This document shows, piece by piece, positions 33,394 to 42,540 of a stretch of DNA of 64,000 nt. Source of the DNA: Roseiarcus sp963787135 (lineage in GTDB: Bacteria > Pseudomonadota > Alphaproteobacteria > Rhizobiales > Beijerinckiaceae); assembly GCA_963787135.1 (NCBI GenBank), contig CAWBBW010000013.1, forward strand, positions 62,001-126,000. Reading direction: 5' to 3'. A program made the position numbers and the translations under genes. How positions within the stretch are numbered: the stretch's first letter is position 1; each line of letters opens with the position of its first letter. Below the pieces are notes generated by a model. The model did no database searches. It worked only from the letters and a program-made list of their open reading frames with translations, and was not told the origin of the DNA.

Positions 33394-34407
33394 ATGCTCA
33401 ACACGCGACAAAACGTTCTGCGCAACTTCTGGTACGCGACCCTCCCCGTCGACAAGCTGAAGGACGGCCCGAAGGCGTTTCGGCTGCTCGGCCAGCCGAT
33501 CGTGCTTTTCCTCGACGAAAAGGGCGAACCCGCGGCGCTCGAGGACCGCTGCTGTCACCGCACCGCCAAACTGTCGAAAGGCTGGATCAAGGACGGCCAT
33601 ATCGTCTGCGGTTATCACGGCTGGGAATACGACCGTGACGGCAAGCTAGTGAACATCCCCCAGTTCCCGTTCGAGCAGGCGGTCCCGAACGCGCGGGCTA
33701 AATCCTTCCTCGCCAAGGAGCGCTATGGCTATGTCTGGGTCTGTCTCGGCGAGCCGCTTCTGGACATTCCCGATTTGCCTGAGGACCGCGACCCCGCGTT
33801 CCGCCGCATCCACCAGTTCGACGACTTCTGGAGCTGCTCGGCCCTGAGGATGATGGAGAATTCCTTCGACAACGCGCATTTCGCTTTCGTGCACAAGAAC
33901 ACTTTCGGCGATATCGCCCAACCGAAGCCGGAAAAATATGAGATCACCGAAACCGATTACGGTTTCGTCGCGGAGACCATCGTGCCGGTGAAAAATCCGC
34001 CAGAGGCCGCGCGCATCACTGGCACGACCGAGCCATGGACGAAGCGCAAGATGCGCAACGCTTGGTTCATGCCGTTCTGCCGCACCATGGACATGGAATA
34101 TCCGTCCGGCCTCAGGCACCTTATCTTCAATTCCGCAACGCCGATCGACGACGGCTCGATCCAGCTGATCCAGGTCCTCTATCGCAACGACCGCGAGGAG
34201 GATTGCTCGACCGAGGAGCTTCGCGCGTGGGATGGCAAGATCATCGAGGAGGATCGCGAAATTCTTGAATCGACCGACCCGGACGCGATCGTCGACATGA
34301 GCCGCAAGCTCGAAATGCACATGCCTTCCGACCGGCCGGGCATGCTGATGCGGAACCGCCTGAACGCGCTGCTGAAGGAGCACGGCGAGCATGAGGTTCC
34401 GCGATGA
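33394..34407 (+). CDS. Rieske 2Fe-2S aromatic ring-hydroxylating oxygenase, alpha subunit (VanA-like)
   Basis: A 337-aa Rieske non-heme iron oxygenase. The iron-sulfur ligands are CxH at 53-55 (DRCCHRT) and CxxH at 72-75 (CGYHGWEYD). The mononuclear iron site is in MMENSFDNAHFAFVHKNTFG, with two His. Size and layout fit the VanA/dicamba-type demethylases that act with a separate reductase; no reductase or beta subunit gene is nearby. ATG 33394 is chosen, since upstream sequence belongs to the clpS shadow. Substrate cannot be inferred. Confidence 0.9.
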   Translation: MLNTRQNVLRNFWYATLPVDKLKDGPKAFRLLGQPIVLFLDEKGEPAALEDRCCHRTAKLSKGWIKDGHIVCGYHGWEYDRDGKLVNIPQFPFEQAVPNARAKSFLAKERYGYVWVCLGEPLLDIPDLPEDRDPAFRRIHQFDDFWSCSALRMMENSFDNAHFAFVHKNTFGDIAQPKPEKYEITETDYGFVAETIVPVKNPPEAARITGTTEPWTKRKMRNAWFMPFCRTMDMEYPSGLRHLIFNSATPIDDGSIQLIQVLYRNDREEDCSTEELRAWDGKIIEEDREILESTDPDAIVDMSRKLEMHMPSDRPGMLMRNRLNALLKEHGEHEVPR

Positions 34408-34535
34408 CCCCGGATTGCCGCCCTCGACTGGGGAAAAATTTTGAAGCACGATCGTGATATTGAAGATCGGCGCGTATGACGCCCGTCGCGCTGCGGGTTG
34501 GACGCGACAAGAAGCCGGAACCGGGGAGGGACCGC

Positions 34536-34892
34536 ATGGCCGTTCGAAACGTGATTTGGCTGAGCGTCGCGGCGCTATCGCTGAGCACCGTCGGGGCCTT
34601 CGCCGGCCCGTGCGCCGAGCAGATCTACAATGACGATCTCGCGATCAGCAAAAGGCTGGGCGCTGCGGCGGCCGGGGGGAAAGCCGCGCCGGAGTCGGGG
34701 TTCGCGACCATGCACCGCCAGCCGACGCCGCTCACGATCGCCGGCGCCGAGCAGAAGGCGGGCGACCTCTCCGAGGCCGAGGTCAAGGCCATCGCCGAAT
34801 TCATGGACGAGGCCCGCAAGGCCGACGCCGCCGGAGACGCCGTGGCCTGCCACAAGGCGATCGCGGACGCCGAGCGCATGCTCAACAAATAG
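34536..34892 (+). CDS. Small exported protein, unknown function
   Basis: A 118-aa protein. The start at ATG 34536 follows GGGGAGGGA and gives a signal peptide (MAVRNVIWLSVAALSLSTVGAFA). The mature part starts GPCAEQIYNDD, has an Ala/Gly-rich middle, and two Cys (GPCAE and VACHKAI) that could form a disulfide; EAEVKAIAEFMDEARKAD and HKAIADAERML are helical. Small periplasmic proteins of this form occur in rhizobia with no known role. Confidence 0.7.
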   Translation: MAVRNVIWLSVAALSLSTVGAFAGPCAEQIYNDDLAISKRLGAAAAGGKAAPESGFATMHRQPTPLTIAGAEQKAGDLSEAEVKAIAEFMDEARKADAAGDAVACHKAIADAERMLNK

Positions 34893-35379
34893 CGCGAGGC
34901 TTCGGCGTTTGCGCGCGCGCCAGTTTCTTCGGGCGGCGCCCTGCATTTTTGGAAGCGGCGAAGCGTTTTCAGAAGGTTAGGCGCCAAAAAGTGTCGCTTT
35001 TTCGCCGCGGCCGGCGGCGCCGCCCGGGAGGCAAGGAATTGAAAGCAATAGCGCAAGGATTTGAAAGCCAAAGCGCAAGGAAACGAAAGCCAGGCACAAG
35101 GAAATGAAAATCGAACGCAAGGAAATGAAAATATAGAATCTAGACTTATCAATCGGTTATGGCAGATTCAGGCGCCAAGCGCACCATTAACCTTAACATT
35201 TTGCGGCTCGAGGTGAGTGTGAGCGCCTCCGTCCGATCATGGGGCCACAATACCACGGAATTCTGATTTACGGAAGCAATCACCGACGGTCTGGTTAACC
35301 CTGAGCTGGACGCCTAGACCAACTCCCGGCCCTCGCGACCCACAGGCAATGAAAGGGTCCTTAAAAATCGGAACTCGTC
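34893..35379. other. Gene-free stretch containing a tandem repeat
   Basis: About 490 bases. The repeat at 35030-35134 is listed separately. The part from 35140 to 35340 is AT-richer, with ACCATTAACCTTAACATTTT, and could hold the promoter of the DUF2306 gene. No tRNA, hairpin or convincing coding frame was found; the minus-strand frame over the repeat only encodes the repeat itself. Confidence 0.45.
35030..35134 (+). repeat. Five-unit imperfect tandem repeat of about 20-22 bases
   Basis: Units start near 35031, 35051, 35073, 35094 and 35115 and share the form CGCAAGGAAATGAAAGCCAA with small changes (for example CAAGGATTTGAAAG and CAAGGAAACGAAAG). On the minus strand they would encode repeated SFPCA-type motifs, but there is no other sign that this strand is translated. 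It follows the small exported-protein gene. Confidence 0.7.
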
Positions 35380-35778
35380 ATGACGCTCGCTCCGCTCCTC
35401 GCCGCCCCGCCGATCATTCAGTTTCATGCGGCCTTCGCGTTTGCAGCGATCGGCCTCGGAGCCGTCCAGTTCCTGGCGCCGAAGGGGACATGGCCGCATC
35501 GCGAACTCGGGTGGGCGTGGGCGACGCTGATGATTCTGGTCGCTGGCACGTCTCTGTTCATCCATACGATACGGACATGGGGACCCTGGAGCCCGATCCA
35601 TCTCCTGTCGCTGTTTACGCTGGCGGTTGTTCCGCTGGCTGTTTTGCGAGCGCGGCAACATGATATCCGCGCCCACCGGCGAGCGATGATCTGGATCTTC
35701 ACCCTGGCCCTGGTCGTGACCGGATTGTTCACGCTCGCGCCCGGCCGCATCATGAACAAGGTGGTCTTCGGAGGCTGA
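35380..35778 (+). CDS. DUF2306 membrane protein
   Basis: A 132-aa protein with four membrane helices. IIQFHAAFAFAAIGLGAVQFL, HRELGWAWATLMI, LLSLFTLAVVPLAVLRARQHDIRAHRRAM and IFTLALVVTGLFTLAPGRIMN follow the DUF2306 order, including the diagnostic RAHRRAM. The conserved His residues in helix 1 and before helix 4 suggest a heme- or quinone-type site, but function is unknown. Confidence 0.88.
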   Translation: MTLAPLLAAPPIIQFHAAFAFAAIGLGAVQFLAPKGTWPHRELGWAWATLMILVAGTSLFIHTIRTWGPWSPIHLLSLFTLAVVPLAVLRARQHDIRAHRRAMIWIFTLALVVTGLFTLAPGRIMNKVVFGG

Positions 35779-35923
35779 AGTCAGAGGTCCCCAACGGCGC
35801 CTGCCGAGCGGCGCCGATGAGCAGAACTCGCGCTCGTTCAACGCATTGTGACCGCGATTGGCCCCCCGCCTGCATCCCCGCCTTGCGGACGCCTCGCCCC
35901 GGCGCCAAGAAAGCCCTGCTCCG

Positions 35924-37345
35924 ATGCGCTCCGCCGTCCTCACCGCTCTCATCATCGCGACGGCCTTGTTCATGGAGAACATGGACGGGACGGTCATTTC
36001 GACGTCGCTGCCGGCGATCGCGCGCGATCTCCATCAGGACCCGATCGTCCTCAAGCTGGCGCTGACCTCATACATGCTGACACTGGCGGTGTTCATTCCC
36101 GCCTCGGGCTGGGTCGCCGACCGGTTCGGCGCGCGCACCGTCTTCTGTTCGGCGATCGTCGTCTTCACCCTGGGCTCGATCCTCTGCGGCGCTTCGAACT
36201 CGCTGCCGACCCTCATCGCCGCGCGCGTCTTCCAGGGTCTCGGCGGCGCCATGATGGTGCCGGTCGGACGTCTCGTGCTGCTCCGCAGCGTGCAAAAGAG
36301 CGATCTCGTCAATGCGCTCGCTTACCTTACCGTGCCCGCGCTGATCGGCCCCGTGGCCGGGCCGCCGCTCGGAGGCTTCATCACCACCTATTTCCACTGG
36401 CGCTGGATCTTCTGGATCAATGTGCCGATCGGCATTCTCGGGATCGCGCTGTCGCTCAGGTTCATTGCCAATCTGCGCGAGGAGGTCGTGCCTCGTTTCG
36501 ATTTCAAGGGATTTGTCCTCTCGGGCCTCGGCCTCCTCGGCCTCATTTCCGGGCTCTCGCTGATCGGGCGCGGCATGGCGCCGTTCTGGGCGGTTGGCGC
36601 GCTGATTGCGCTCAGCACTGTGCTGCTCGCCGCCTATGCGGCGCATGCGCGCGGCGACGACAACGCGATCCTCGACCTCAAGCTGCTCAGGATCCCGACC
36701 TTCTTCTCCGGCGTTGCCGGCGGGCTGATCTTCCGCATCGGCATCGGCGCCATGCCCTTTCTCCTGCCCCTCCTGCTGCAGCTCGGCTTCGGCCTCACGC
36801 CTTTCGAGTCGGGTTCCCTGACCTTCGCCACCGCAGCTGGCGCCCTTTTGATGAAATTCACTGCCTCGACCGCGCTCCGCTGGTTCGGTTTTCGCCGGAC
36901 GCTCATCGTCAACGGGCTCATCTCAGGGGCCTTTCTCGCCGCCTGCGCCCTCTTCACCCCCTCGACGCCGCACTGGATGATCCTGCTCACGCTGCTGACC
37001 GGCGGATTTTTTCGCTCGCTCGAATTCACCGCGCTCAACGCCATCAGCTACGCCGACATCGACCCGCCGCAGATGAGCCGGGCCACCAGCTTCGCCAGCG
37101 TCTCCCAGCAGATGTCGGGGGCGCTCGGCGTCGCGATCGCCGCCATCTGCATCCAGATCATCCAGTTCGGATTTGGCGACCCGACGCTGATGACGCGCGA
37201 CCTGTCGATCGCCTTCGTTTTCGTCGCCGCGATCTCGAGCCTCGCGGTGCTGGTCTTCTTGCGCCTCGCCCCCGACGCCGGCGCTGCGGTTTCCGGCAAG
37301 ATGGTCGCGACAAGCGAGGAAGGCGCGCCGGCGGCGGCGGAATGA
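35924..37345 (+). CDS. MFS transporter, DHA2 family (EmrB/QacA-type)
   Basis: A protein of about 473 aa with fourteen predicted membrane helices. FMENMDGTVISTSLPAIARDL is the DHA2 first-helix motif (LDxTIVNVALP in others) and GWVADRFGARTVFCSA the motif A loop; RVFQGLGGAMMVPVGRLVLLR is motif C-like. The family uses the proton gradient to pump out drugs or metabolites. ATG 35924 (MRSAVLTALIIATALF) is chosen; ATG 35858 adds an Arg-rich non-membrane stretch. No membrane-fusion partner (EmrA) is adjacent. Confidence 0.9.
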   Translation: MRSAVLTALIIATALFMENMDGTVISTSLPAIARDLHQDPIVLKLALTSYMLTLAVFIPASGWVADRFGARTVFCSAIVVFTLGSILCGASNSLPTLIAARVFQGLGGAMMVPVGRLVLLRSVQKSDLVNALAYLTVPALIGPVAGPPLGGFITTYFHWRWIFWINVPIGILGIALSLRFIANLREEVVPRFDFKGFVLSGLGLLGLISGLSLIGRGMAPFWAVGALIALSTVLLAAYAAHARGDDNAILDLKLLRIPTFFSGVAGGLIFRIGIGAMPFLLPLLLQLGFGLTPFESGSLTFATAAGALLMKFTASTALRWFGFRRTLIVNGLISGAFLAACALFTPSTPHWMILLTLLTGGFFRSLEFTALNAISYADIDPPQMSRATSFASVSQQMSGALGVAIAAICIQIIQFGFGDPTLMTRDLSIAFVFVAAISSLAVLVFLRLAPDAGAAVSGKMVATSEEGAPAAAE

Positions 37346-37530
37346 TCCCGTCGTGGCCGCCCGATCAGCGCGGCGGGCGACCGCTGCGGCCGACCTCTAC
37401 CTGTACGTGGGCGAGTATGTGACCGGGTCGTCGAGGCGCTTCTGCACGCAAAGCATGGTTTTTGTCCGGCGATCCGTGCTAGGTTCTCGCCCGAGGAGCG
37501 CCCACATCCTGAAATCTGGAAGGCATTGGT

Positions 37531-37920
37531 ATGATCAACGTAGTCTCCGAAGACCGGGCCTTGAACACGGCCGAGCTCGCCATGGTCAACGACACGCAGC
37601 CGCCGGCGATTGAGCGGAAGACCCGGGAGGAGCTCAAGGCTCTCGCGCACCGGCTGAGGCAGGCTCACAGCCGGGCCCATGATATCAGCTCCCGCCAGCA
37701 ACGCGAGATGCGCGGAAAAGCGGAGCCGCACGGCGCAAGGCGCGCGCAGGAGAACGCCGGCAACGTAGTCAAGGCGCAACTGCTGCTCGACGCCATTCAC
37801 CGCATCGACGAGGAGCTTTCCCGCCGCGACGAGCTCGAAACGGGCCGACCGAGCCCGTCCGAATTCGCGCGGCAGAGCCCTCGAGCTCAAGATGGGAGCC
37901 GTCTCCGGTCATCATCCTGA
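37531..37920 (+). CDS. Small basic conserved protein, paralogue of the gene at 3683
   Basis: A 129-aa, Arg-rich, soluble protein in one intact frame: TAELAMVNDTQPPAIERKTREELKALAHRLRQAHSRAHDIS, then RQQREMRGKAEPHGARRAQENAGNVVKAQLLLDAIHRID. It aligns along its length with the frameshifted gene at 3683-4002, giving two paralogues in one window. The two long helices flanking the HGAR turn suggest a helical hairpin, perhaps nucleic-acid binding. Function unknown. The C-terminal 25 residues are not shared. Confidence 0.75.
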   Translation: MINVVSEDRALNTAELAMVNDTQPPAIERKTREELKALAHRLRQAHSRAHDISSRQQREMRGKAEPHGARRAQENAGNVVKAQLLLDAIHRIDEELSRRDELETGRPSPSEFARQSPRAQDGSRLRSSS

Positions 37921-38144
37921 TCCTGGACGGACGGCGTCCCAGGGGATCCGCGAAAAGAAGCGTACGGAAGAATTTGCCGGCGGGACGTCCAAGCGGGAAA
38001 TGGGCCGCGTCTCCCAGGCTACCAAGGTCTCCCAGGCCCGCAAGGATTCGGGCAAAAGCTGAGCCGGACCGCTGACGCGGGAGTTGCGGCTTCCTGCGGC
38101 GAGCCCTGCCCTGCGCGGCGGCGCTGTCCCGGCGCGCGACCCGT

Positions 38145-39770
38145 TCACCATCCACGACGACGCCGTTTCGAGGCGATGAGATAGCTCGTGCGTGAAGGCT
38201 CTTTGAGAAACTGATTGATGCGCTCCTCGATCAGCGCATCGGCTTTGGTCTCGCGTTGCGCGCGATATTTGAGTTCGAGCAAAGAGTGGACGTGGTAGGT
38301 TTCGACGAACCGGCCTGGGTCGTCGGGATCGTGGTACACGTTCCACGCGTAGGCGCCGTCGCGCATGCGCTCATTGCCGATTTCCTGCATGAGCGCGACA
38401 AACTCGCCGCTGTCACCCGGATCGATCCTGAATTCGGTGATCGTCAGGATCGGCCCCTCGTCATCCTCGAGCCGCTGCATGAAGCAGGGCGCGCGCCAGT
38501 GCATGGCGGGCTCGAGATCAAGAGCGGCGCCCGCCTGCAGCTTCCAGCGCCAAGTCAGGAGCATGGCTGAACCCGCCCCCGCCGCGGCCAGGGCGAGCGC
38601 GAAGGGAATTCCCCTCAGATTGGCGACCTCGCCCCAGAGCGCGCTGCCGAGCGTCATCGCGCCGAAGAAGGCGGTGAGGAAAATCGCGAGCCCCCTGCCC
38701 CGCACCCAGTCGGGCAGCACGACCTGGGCGGAGACGAACATCGTCGTCATCACAATGATCCATGATGCGCCCGCAACGAAGCTTGCGACGAGCGCCACCT
38801 CGGGCGTGCGCGCGAGGGCGAACAACGCCAGGGCGAGCATCGTGCCGACGGTTCCGAGCGCCGCCGACAGATCAGGCCCGAGCCTTGCCTGCAGCGTTCG
38901 GAGAGTCAGCGATCCAACGATCGATCCGAAGCCGAGCATGCCCATCAAGAGGCCATAGAGCTCCGGGGCGTCGTGCATTTGTGCGCGCGCGAGGAGCGGC
39001 ATCAGCGCCCAGTAGGCGCTGGCGAAGAAGAAAAACGCGACGGCGCGGATCAGGGTCGCGTCGAGATCGCGGTTGTAGCGGGCGTAGCGCAGGCCCGCGC
39101 TCATCGCGCTGACCAGGCGTTCGGCCGGAAGCGTTTCCCGGGCTCGGCGAGGCTCGCGCCACCACACCAGAGCGGCGAGCAGCACGAGACTGGTCGCGCA
39201 ATAGACCCAGAACGGGAGCTTGATGCTGATCGCCGAAATCGCGACGCCCCCGAACGCCGGCCCCAGCGCACGGCTCACATTGTAACCCGCGTTGTCGAAC
39301 GCGATCGCGCTGGCGAGCTGGCTTCTCGGCACGAGCACAGGCGTGATGATCTGCCATGCCGGGGCCGCCAGCGCCCCCGCCGCGCCGAGCAGGAACGTCG
39401 CCGTAAGCAGCGCCGTCGGCGTTTCCAGATGCAATGAAACCACGGCGGCGAAGGCGGCGCCGACCACCGCGACCCAGACCTGCGCTGCGATCAGCAGCCT
39501 TCGCGGATCGACCACGTCGGCCAGCGCCCCGGCGGGAATCGTCAGCAGGAACATCGGCCCCATGGTCGCGACCTGCACGGCCGACACCATCAGGGGGTTC
39601 GGATTGAGGCTGGTCATCAGCCAGCTCGAGGCGGTGTCGAACATCGCGGCGCCGACAGCCGACACGGAGGTCGCGATCAGGATGACGGTATAGGCCGCAT
39701 TGGCGAACACCCCCCAGCGCGACGGCGGCGAGGCGGAAGGCTCCGGCGTTGAAATGGCTTGGCTGGTCAC
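38145..39770 (-). CDS. MFS transporter with C-terminal ABM-like domain
   Basis: A protein of about 541 aa. Twelve helices of the MFS_3 (EntS-like) type span roughly residues 20-420, with FANAAYTVILIATSVSAVG at the start, IPAGALADVVDPRRLLIAAQ, and NAGYNVSRALGPAFGGV. The last 110 residues (ILTITEFRIDPGDSGEFVALMQEIGNERM... WNVYHDPDDPGRFVETYHVHS...) look like a dimeric alpha/beta barrel domain. This combination recurs in proteobacteria. Substrate unknown. GTG at 39770 is used as start; an upstream ATG at 39851 gives a non-conserved leader. Confidence 0.88.
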   Translation of the reverse strand: MTSQAISTPEPSASPPSRWGVFANAAYTVILIATSVSAVGAAMFDTASSWLMTSLNPNPLMVSAVQVATMGPMFLLTIPAGALADVVDPRRLLIAAQVWVAVVGAAFAAVVSLHLETPTALLTATFLLGAAGALAAPAWQIITPVLVPRSQLASAIAFDNAGYNVSRALGPAFGGVAISAISIKLPFWVYCATSLVLLAALVWWREPRRARETLPAERLVSAMSAGLRYARYNRDLDATLIRAVAFFFFASAYWALMPLLARAQMHDAPELYGLLMGMLGFGSIVGSLTLRTLQARLGPDLSAALGTVGTMLALALFALARTPEVALVASFVAGASWIIVMTTMFVSAQVVLPDWVRGRGLAIFLTAFFGAMTLGSALWGEVANLRGIPFALALAAAGAGSAMLLTWRWKLQAGAALDLEPAMHWRAPCFMQRLEDDEGPILTITEFRIDPGDSGEFVALMQEIGNERMRDGAYAWNVYHDPDDPGRFVETYHVHSLLELKYRAQRETKADALIEERINQFLKEPSRTSYLIASKRRRRGW

Positions 39771-39871
39771 GGGCGGGCCCAAGTCTCGACGGCCTATCCT
39801 CGTGCCCCCCTTCCTCGCGATTGGCAACCGCCGGGAGTGAGGCCTGGTCACGCGCCGTCATCGAGAGCCCG

Positions 39872-42337
39872 TCATGGCCTCGAACACCGTAACCCCTCGC
39901 TTTCGAGGATCGGCAACAGATCCCGAAAAATCAGCTCGGCCTCGCGCCGGTTGCCGCGATCGGTGAAGTGGACGATGTCTAGATAGAGGTCGTCATCCCA
40001 CGCCCCGTCGAGGCCGACGGCTGCGTCGATCAACGGGACGCCGCTCTGCGCCGCAAGCAGCCGTACAAGCCGGTTGTGGGCCGCGTTGGCGGCGATGATG
40101 TCGTCGATCGGCTTGAAGACAGCGCCATAGAAATCCTTGACCTCCCGCGGCGAACCCTCGCTGATCGCCATGCTCGACGTCGCCAAAGCCAGGGGGATAC
40201 GGTTCTCGCGCGTCAGCGCAATCAGCTTCCGATAGGCCTCGGCGTAGCGGGTCTGGAGCAGCGCCTCGTCGGAAAGCAGCGGCGGCGGCGCGGGCGGCGC
40301 CTCGTGACGAGTCCGCAATTCATGCAGCGCGCGCTCGAACGCCAGTATGGCGCGGCCGAGAAGCGCGGAGGCGCGCGGGCGGACTCCCGGCTCATTTGGC
40401 TCCGCCTGCTGCCTTAAGCCCAACGCGAGCAAGCCATTCATCCCATGAGTCGAAAGGATGAGATCGGGGTTCAGCGGCAGAATATCGCGCCGCATCCGCT
40501 CGAGATTGTCCTCGAGCGTATAGGCCTCGGTCCCAGCGTTGACGACCTCGACCGGCCGGCTGCACGAAGCGCCGGCGAAGAGCCCCTGCAGCTGTTCTGG
40601 CCACGGCTTTTCGCCGTCACGCAAGGTCGGCCCGAATGTCTGTGACTCACCGAGCGCAACGACGCGAAATCGGTTGCCTTTTTCGCTCGCGATTTCCGGG
40701 CCGCGAAAGCCGGCGGAATTGATGCGGATGGTCGTGTCGAACATCCGGCCCGAGCTCCCCGGAACCAGCACGAAGGGCAGCTTCTTCTGAGGGTCCGGCT
40801 CCTCGATCGTTTTGCGGATGCCGTCGTCGCGGATCCATTCGTTGAGATAGTAGAACCACCACATGGCGAAGGCGGCCGGGTTCTCGCGCGCGGCGCGATA
40901 GGCGTAGGTGGGCTCTGCAACCGATCCTGCGATCGGCATACCGGTCGACGACCGGTAGAACGCATCGGCGAAGGGAAGCGCGAGCGCGAACAGAAAGAGG
41001 GTGCGCGCCGCCAGCCCGGCGCCTCCTGCGAACCGTCCCGACCTCTCAGCAAGCGCCAGTGCAATCACGGCCGTCACGACAAGGGCCGGATAGAAGAGAT
41101 ACGGCTCGTTCGCCATGAAGGCGTTGCGTGCGAGCGTCGCGGCGCCGATCAAGGCGAGCGCGAGCCCAAGCGGGGGAAGCCAGGACCGCCCCTTCCCGCG
41201 TTCAGGGAAGGAAGCCGGGGTAAGGGCTGACGCGGCAAGCGACCCTTGCAAAACAGGCGTCGCTTCAACCGTTTCGCGCCGCCCCCTCACGTAGTTCGGC
41301 CGCGCCGCCAGGATCGGGCGCTCGAAGGCGCGCCAGAAGAGCGTCGAGAGGCCCGAGACGATTGCCAGGTAGAGCGCGAGCTGCAAGGCGATCGGCCAGT
41401 CGGCGATCCTCGGCTTCAGCGCCATCACGACCAGGATGTGAAAGAGATAGGCCGAGTAGGAGATGCGCCCGAGCCAGAAGCTGAAGGCGCTGACGAGCCG
41501 GCCACGAAACGCCTCGTCCGCCTGCCGGAAAAAGCCGACGCCCGCCATGCCGAAGAGCGCCGACGAAAAGGGAAAGGCCTGCTGCGCCGCGACGCTGCCG
41601 CCGACCGCGAGTCCCGCGACCCAGATTTCGGCCGCCGTTGCGGTCGCGACAAGCACGGCCAACGCGACAAGGCGACGGCTTCCGGCGGGCGTATCGAGCG
41701 ACGGCGCGGGACGCTTTTCGAGCATGAGATAGAGCAGGTAGCCCCAGACGATCGAATCGATCCGGAAAAGCGTGACGCGCCGAACGTCGAGGTCCCAGTC
41801 GTGCGGCGCGAAGATGAACCTTAGCGCCGCGACGGCAACGATAACGATGACGGCGAACGCTGCGTCCAGGCGTCGGTCGCTTCGGCCGACGAGCCGCCCG
41901 ACGAGGAAGAGGAGCGGCGCGAAGAGCAGGTAGAACCATTCCTCGACTGCGAGGCTCCAAGCAACCGGATAGAAGTCGATTCGATTGGCCGCGCCAAACA
42001 GGTTTTCGATATAAAAAAGGTAACGCAGGAAATCGGCCGTCAGCAGATTGCCGGTCATCAGCGCAACGACAACAAGGGCGACGACGTAGGGCGGGATGGT
42101 GCGCATCCAGCGACGCGTCAGAAAAACCCCGAGATTCCGCCAGGGCTTTCCGATCACCCAGTCGACGATCTGCGGCGCGAGCACAAAGCCGCTCAGAACG
42201 AAAAACACCTCGACGCCGGCGACTGCGACCGCGTCCGCCGTGGGGCGGAACGGCGCGTTGGTCGTCAGATAATGCGGAACCGCCACCGCGAAGGCCGCCG
42301 CGCCCCGCAGGAAATCGAGCGCCGGACTGCGCTTCAT
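39872..42337 (-). CDS. Acyltransferase 3 domain fused to SGNH hydrolase-like domain
   Basis: A protein of about 821 aa. Residues 1-360 are an integral-membrane acyltransferase 3 (OafA/NodX-type): SPALDFLRGAAAFAVAVPHYL with the catalytic His, GVEVFFVLSGFVL, RRWMRTIPPYVV, VAWSLAVEEWFYL. A further set of helices runs from about 400 to 480, and the C-terminal 330 residues are a periplasmic SGNH/GDSL-like domain (VVALGESQTFGP, NAGTEAYTLEDNLERMRRD, STHGMNG, DIVHFTDRGNR with the catalytic Asp/His). Such fusions acetylate cell-surface polysaccharides. A Pro/Gly-rich insertion separates the two parts. ATG 42337 (MKRSPAL) is chosen as start. Confidence 0.87.
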   Translation of the reverse strand: MKRSPALDFLRGAAAFAVAVPHYLTTNAPFRPTADAVAVAGVEVFFVLSGFVLAPQIVDWVIGKPWRNLGVFLTRRWMRTIPPYVVALVVVALMTGNLLTADFLRYLFYIENLFGAANRIDFYPVAWSLAVEEWFYLLFAPLLFLVGRLVGRSDRRLDAAFAVIVIVAVAALRFIFAPHDWDLDVRRVTLFRIDSIVWGYLLYLMLEKRPAPSLDTPAGSRRLVALAVLVATATAAEIWVAGLAVGGSVAAQQAFPFSSALFGMAGVGFFRQADEAFRGRLVSAFSFWLGRISYSAYLFHILVVMALKPRIADWPIALQLALYLAIVSGLSTLFWRAFERPILAARPNYVRGRRETVEATPVLQGSLAASALTPASFPERGKGRSWLPPLGLALALIGAATLARNAFMANEPYLFYPALVVTAVIALALAERSGRFAGGAGLAARTLFLFALALPFADAFYRSSTGMPIAGSVAEPTYAYRAARENPAAFAMWWFYYLNEWIRDDGIRKTIEEPDPQKKLPFVLVPGSSGRMFDTTIRINSAGFRGPEIASEKGNRFRVVALGESQTFGPTLRDGEKPWPEQLQGLFAGASCSRPVEVVNAGTEAYTLEDNLERMRRDILPLNPDLILSTHGMNGLLALGLRQQAEPNEPGVRPRASALLGRAILAFERALHELRTRHEAPPAPPPLLSDEALLQTRYAEAYRKLIALTRENRIPLALATSSMAISEGSPREVKDFYGAVFKPIDDIIAANAAHNRLVRLLAAQSGVPLIDAAVGLDGAWDDDLYLDIVHFTDRGNRREAELIFRDLLPILESEGLRCSRP
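41188..41262. repeat. Short palindromic-type repeat inserted in a coding region
   Basis: The bases at 41188-41262 contain CCCCTTCCCGCGTTCAGGGAAGG, shown here as the stem CCTTCCC/GGGAAGG, and read in frame as LQGSLAASALTPASFPERGKG between the two domains of the acyltransferase-SGNH protein. It resembles the GC-rich intergenic repeats of alphaproteobacteria more than protein-coding DNA, and matches a loop not needed by either domain. Confidence 0.45.
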
Positions 42338-42540
42338 GCCGGGGGCGTGTAGACGAACGGAGCGTTGACGGTCTGACCCGCAATCGCAAACAGGAGGACG
42401 ATCGCCAGGAGGCAAATGAGCGCCGGCGCCGCCCAGGGGCCCGCGGCCTGCCGCCTCAGGAACTCAACCATATGCAATCGCGCGGACCCGCACCTCTCGC
42501 CGGCGTCAGGCGCTGGCGACGGTCTTATACGCGGCGCGGC

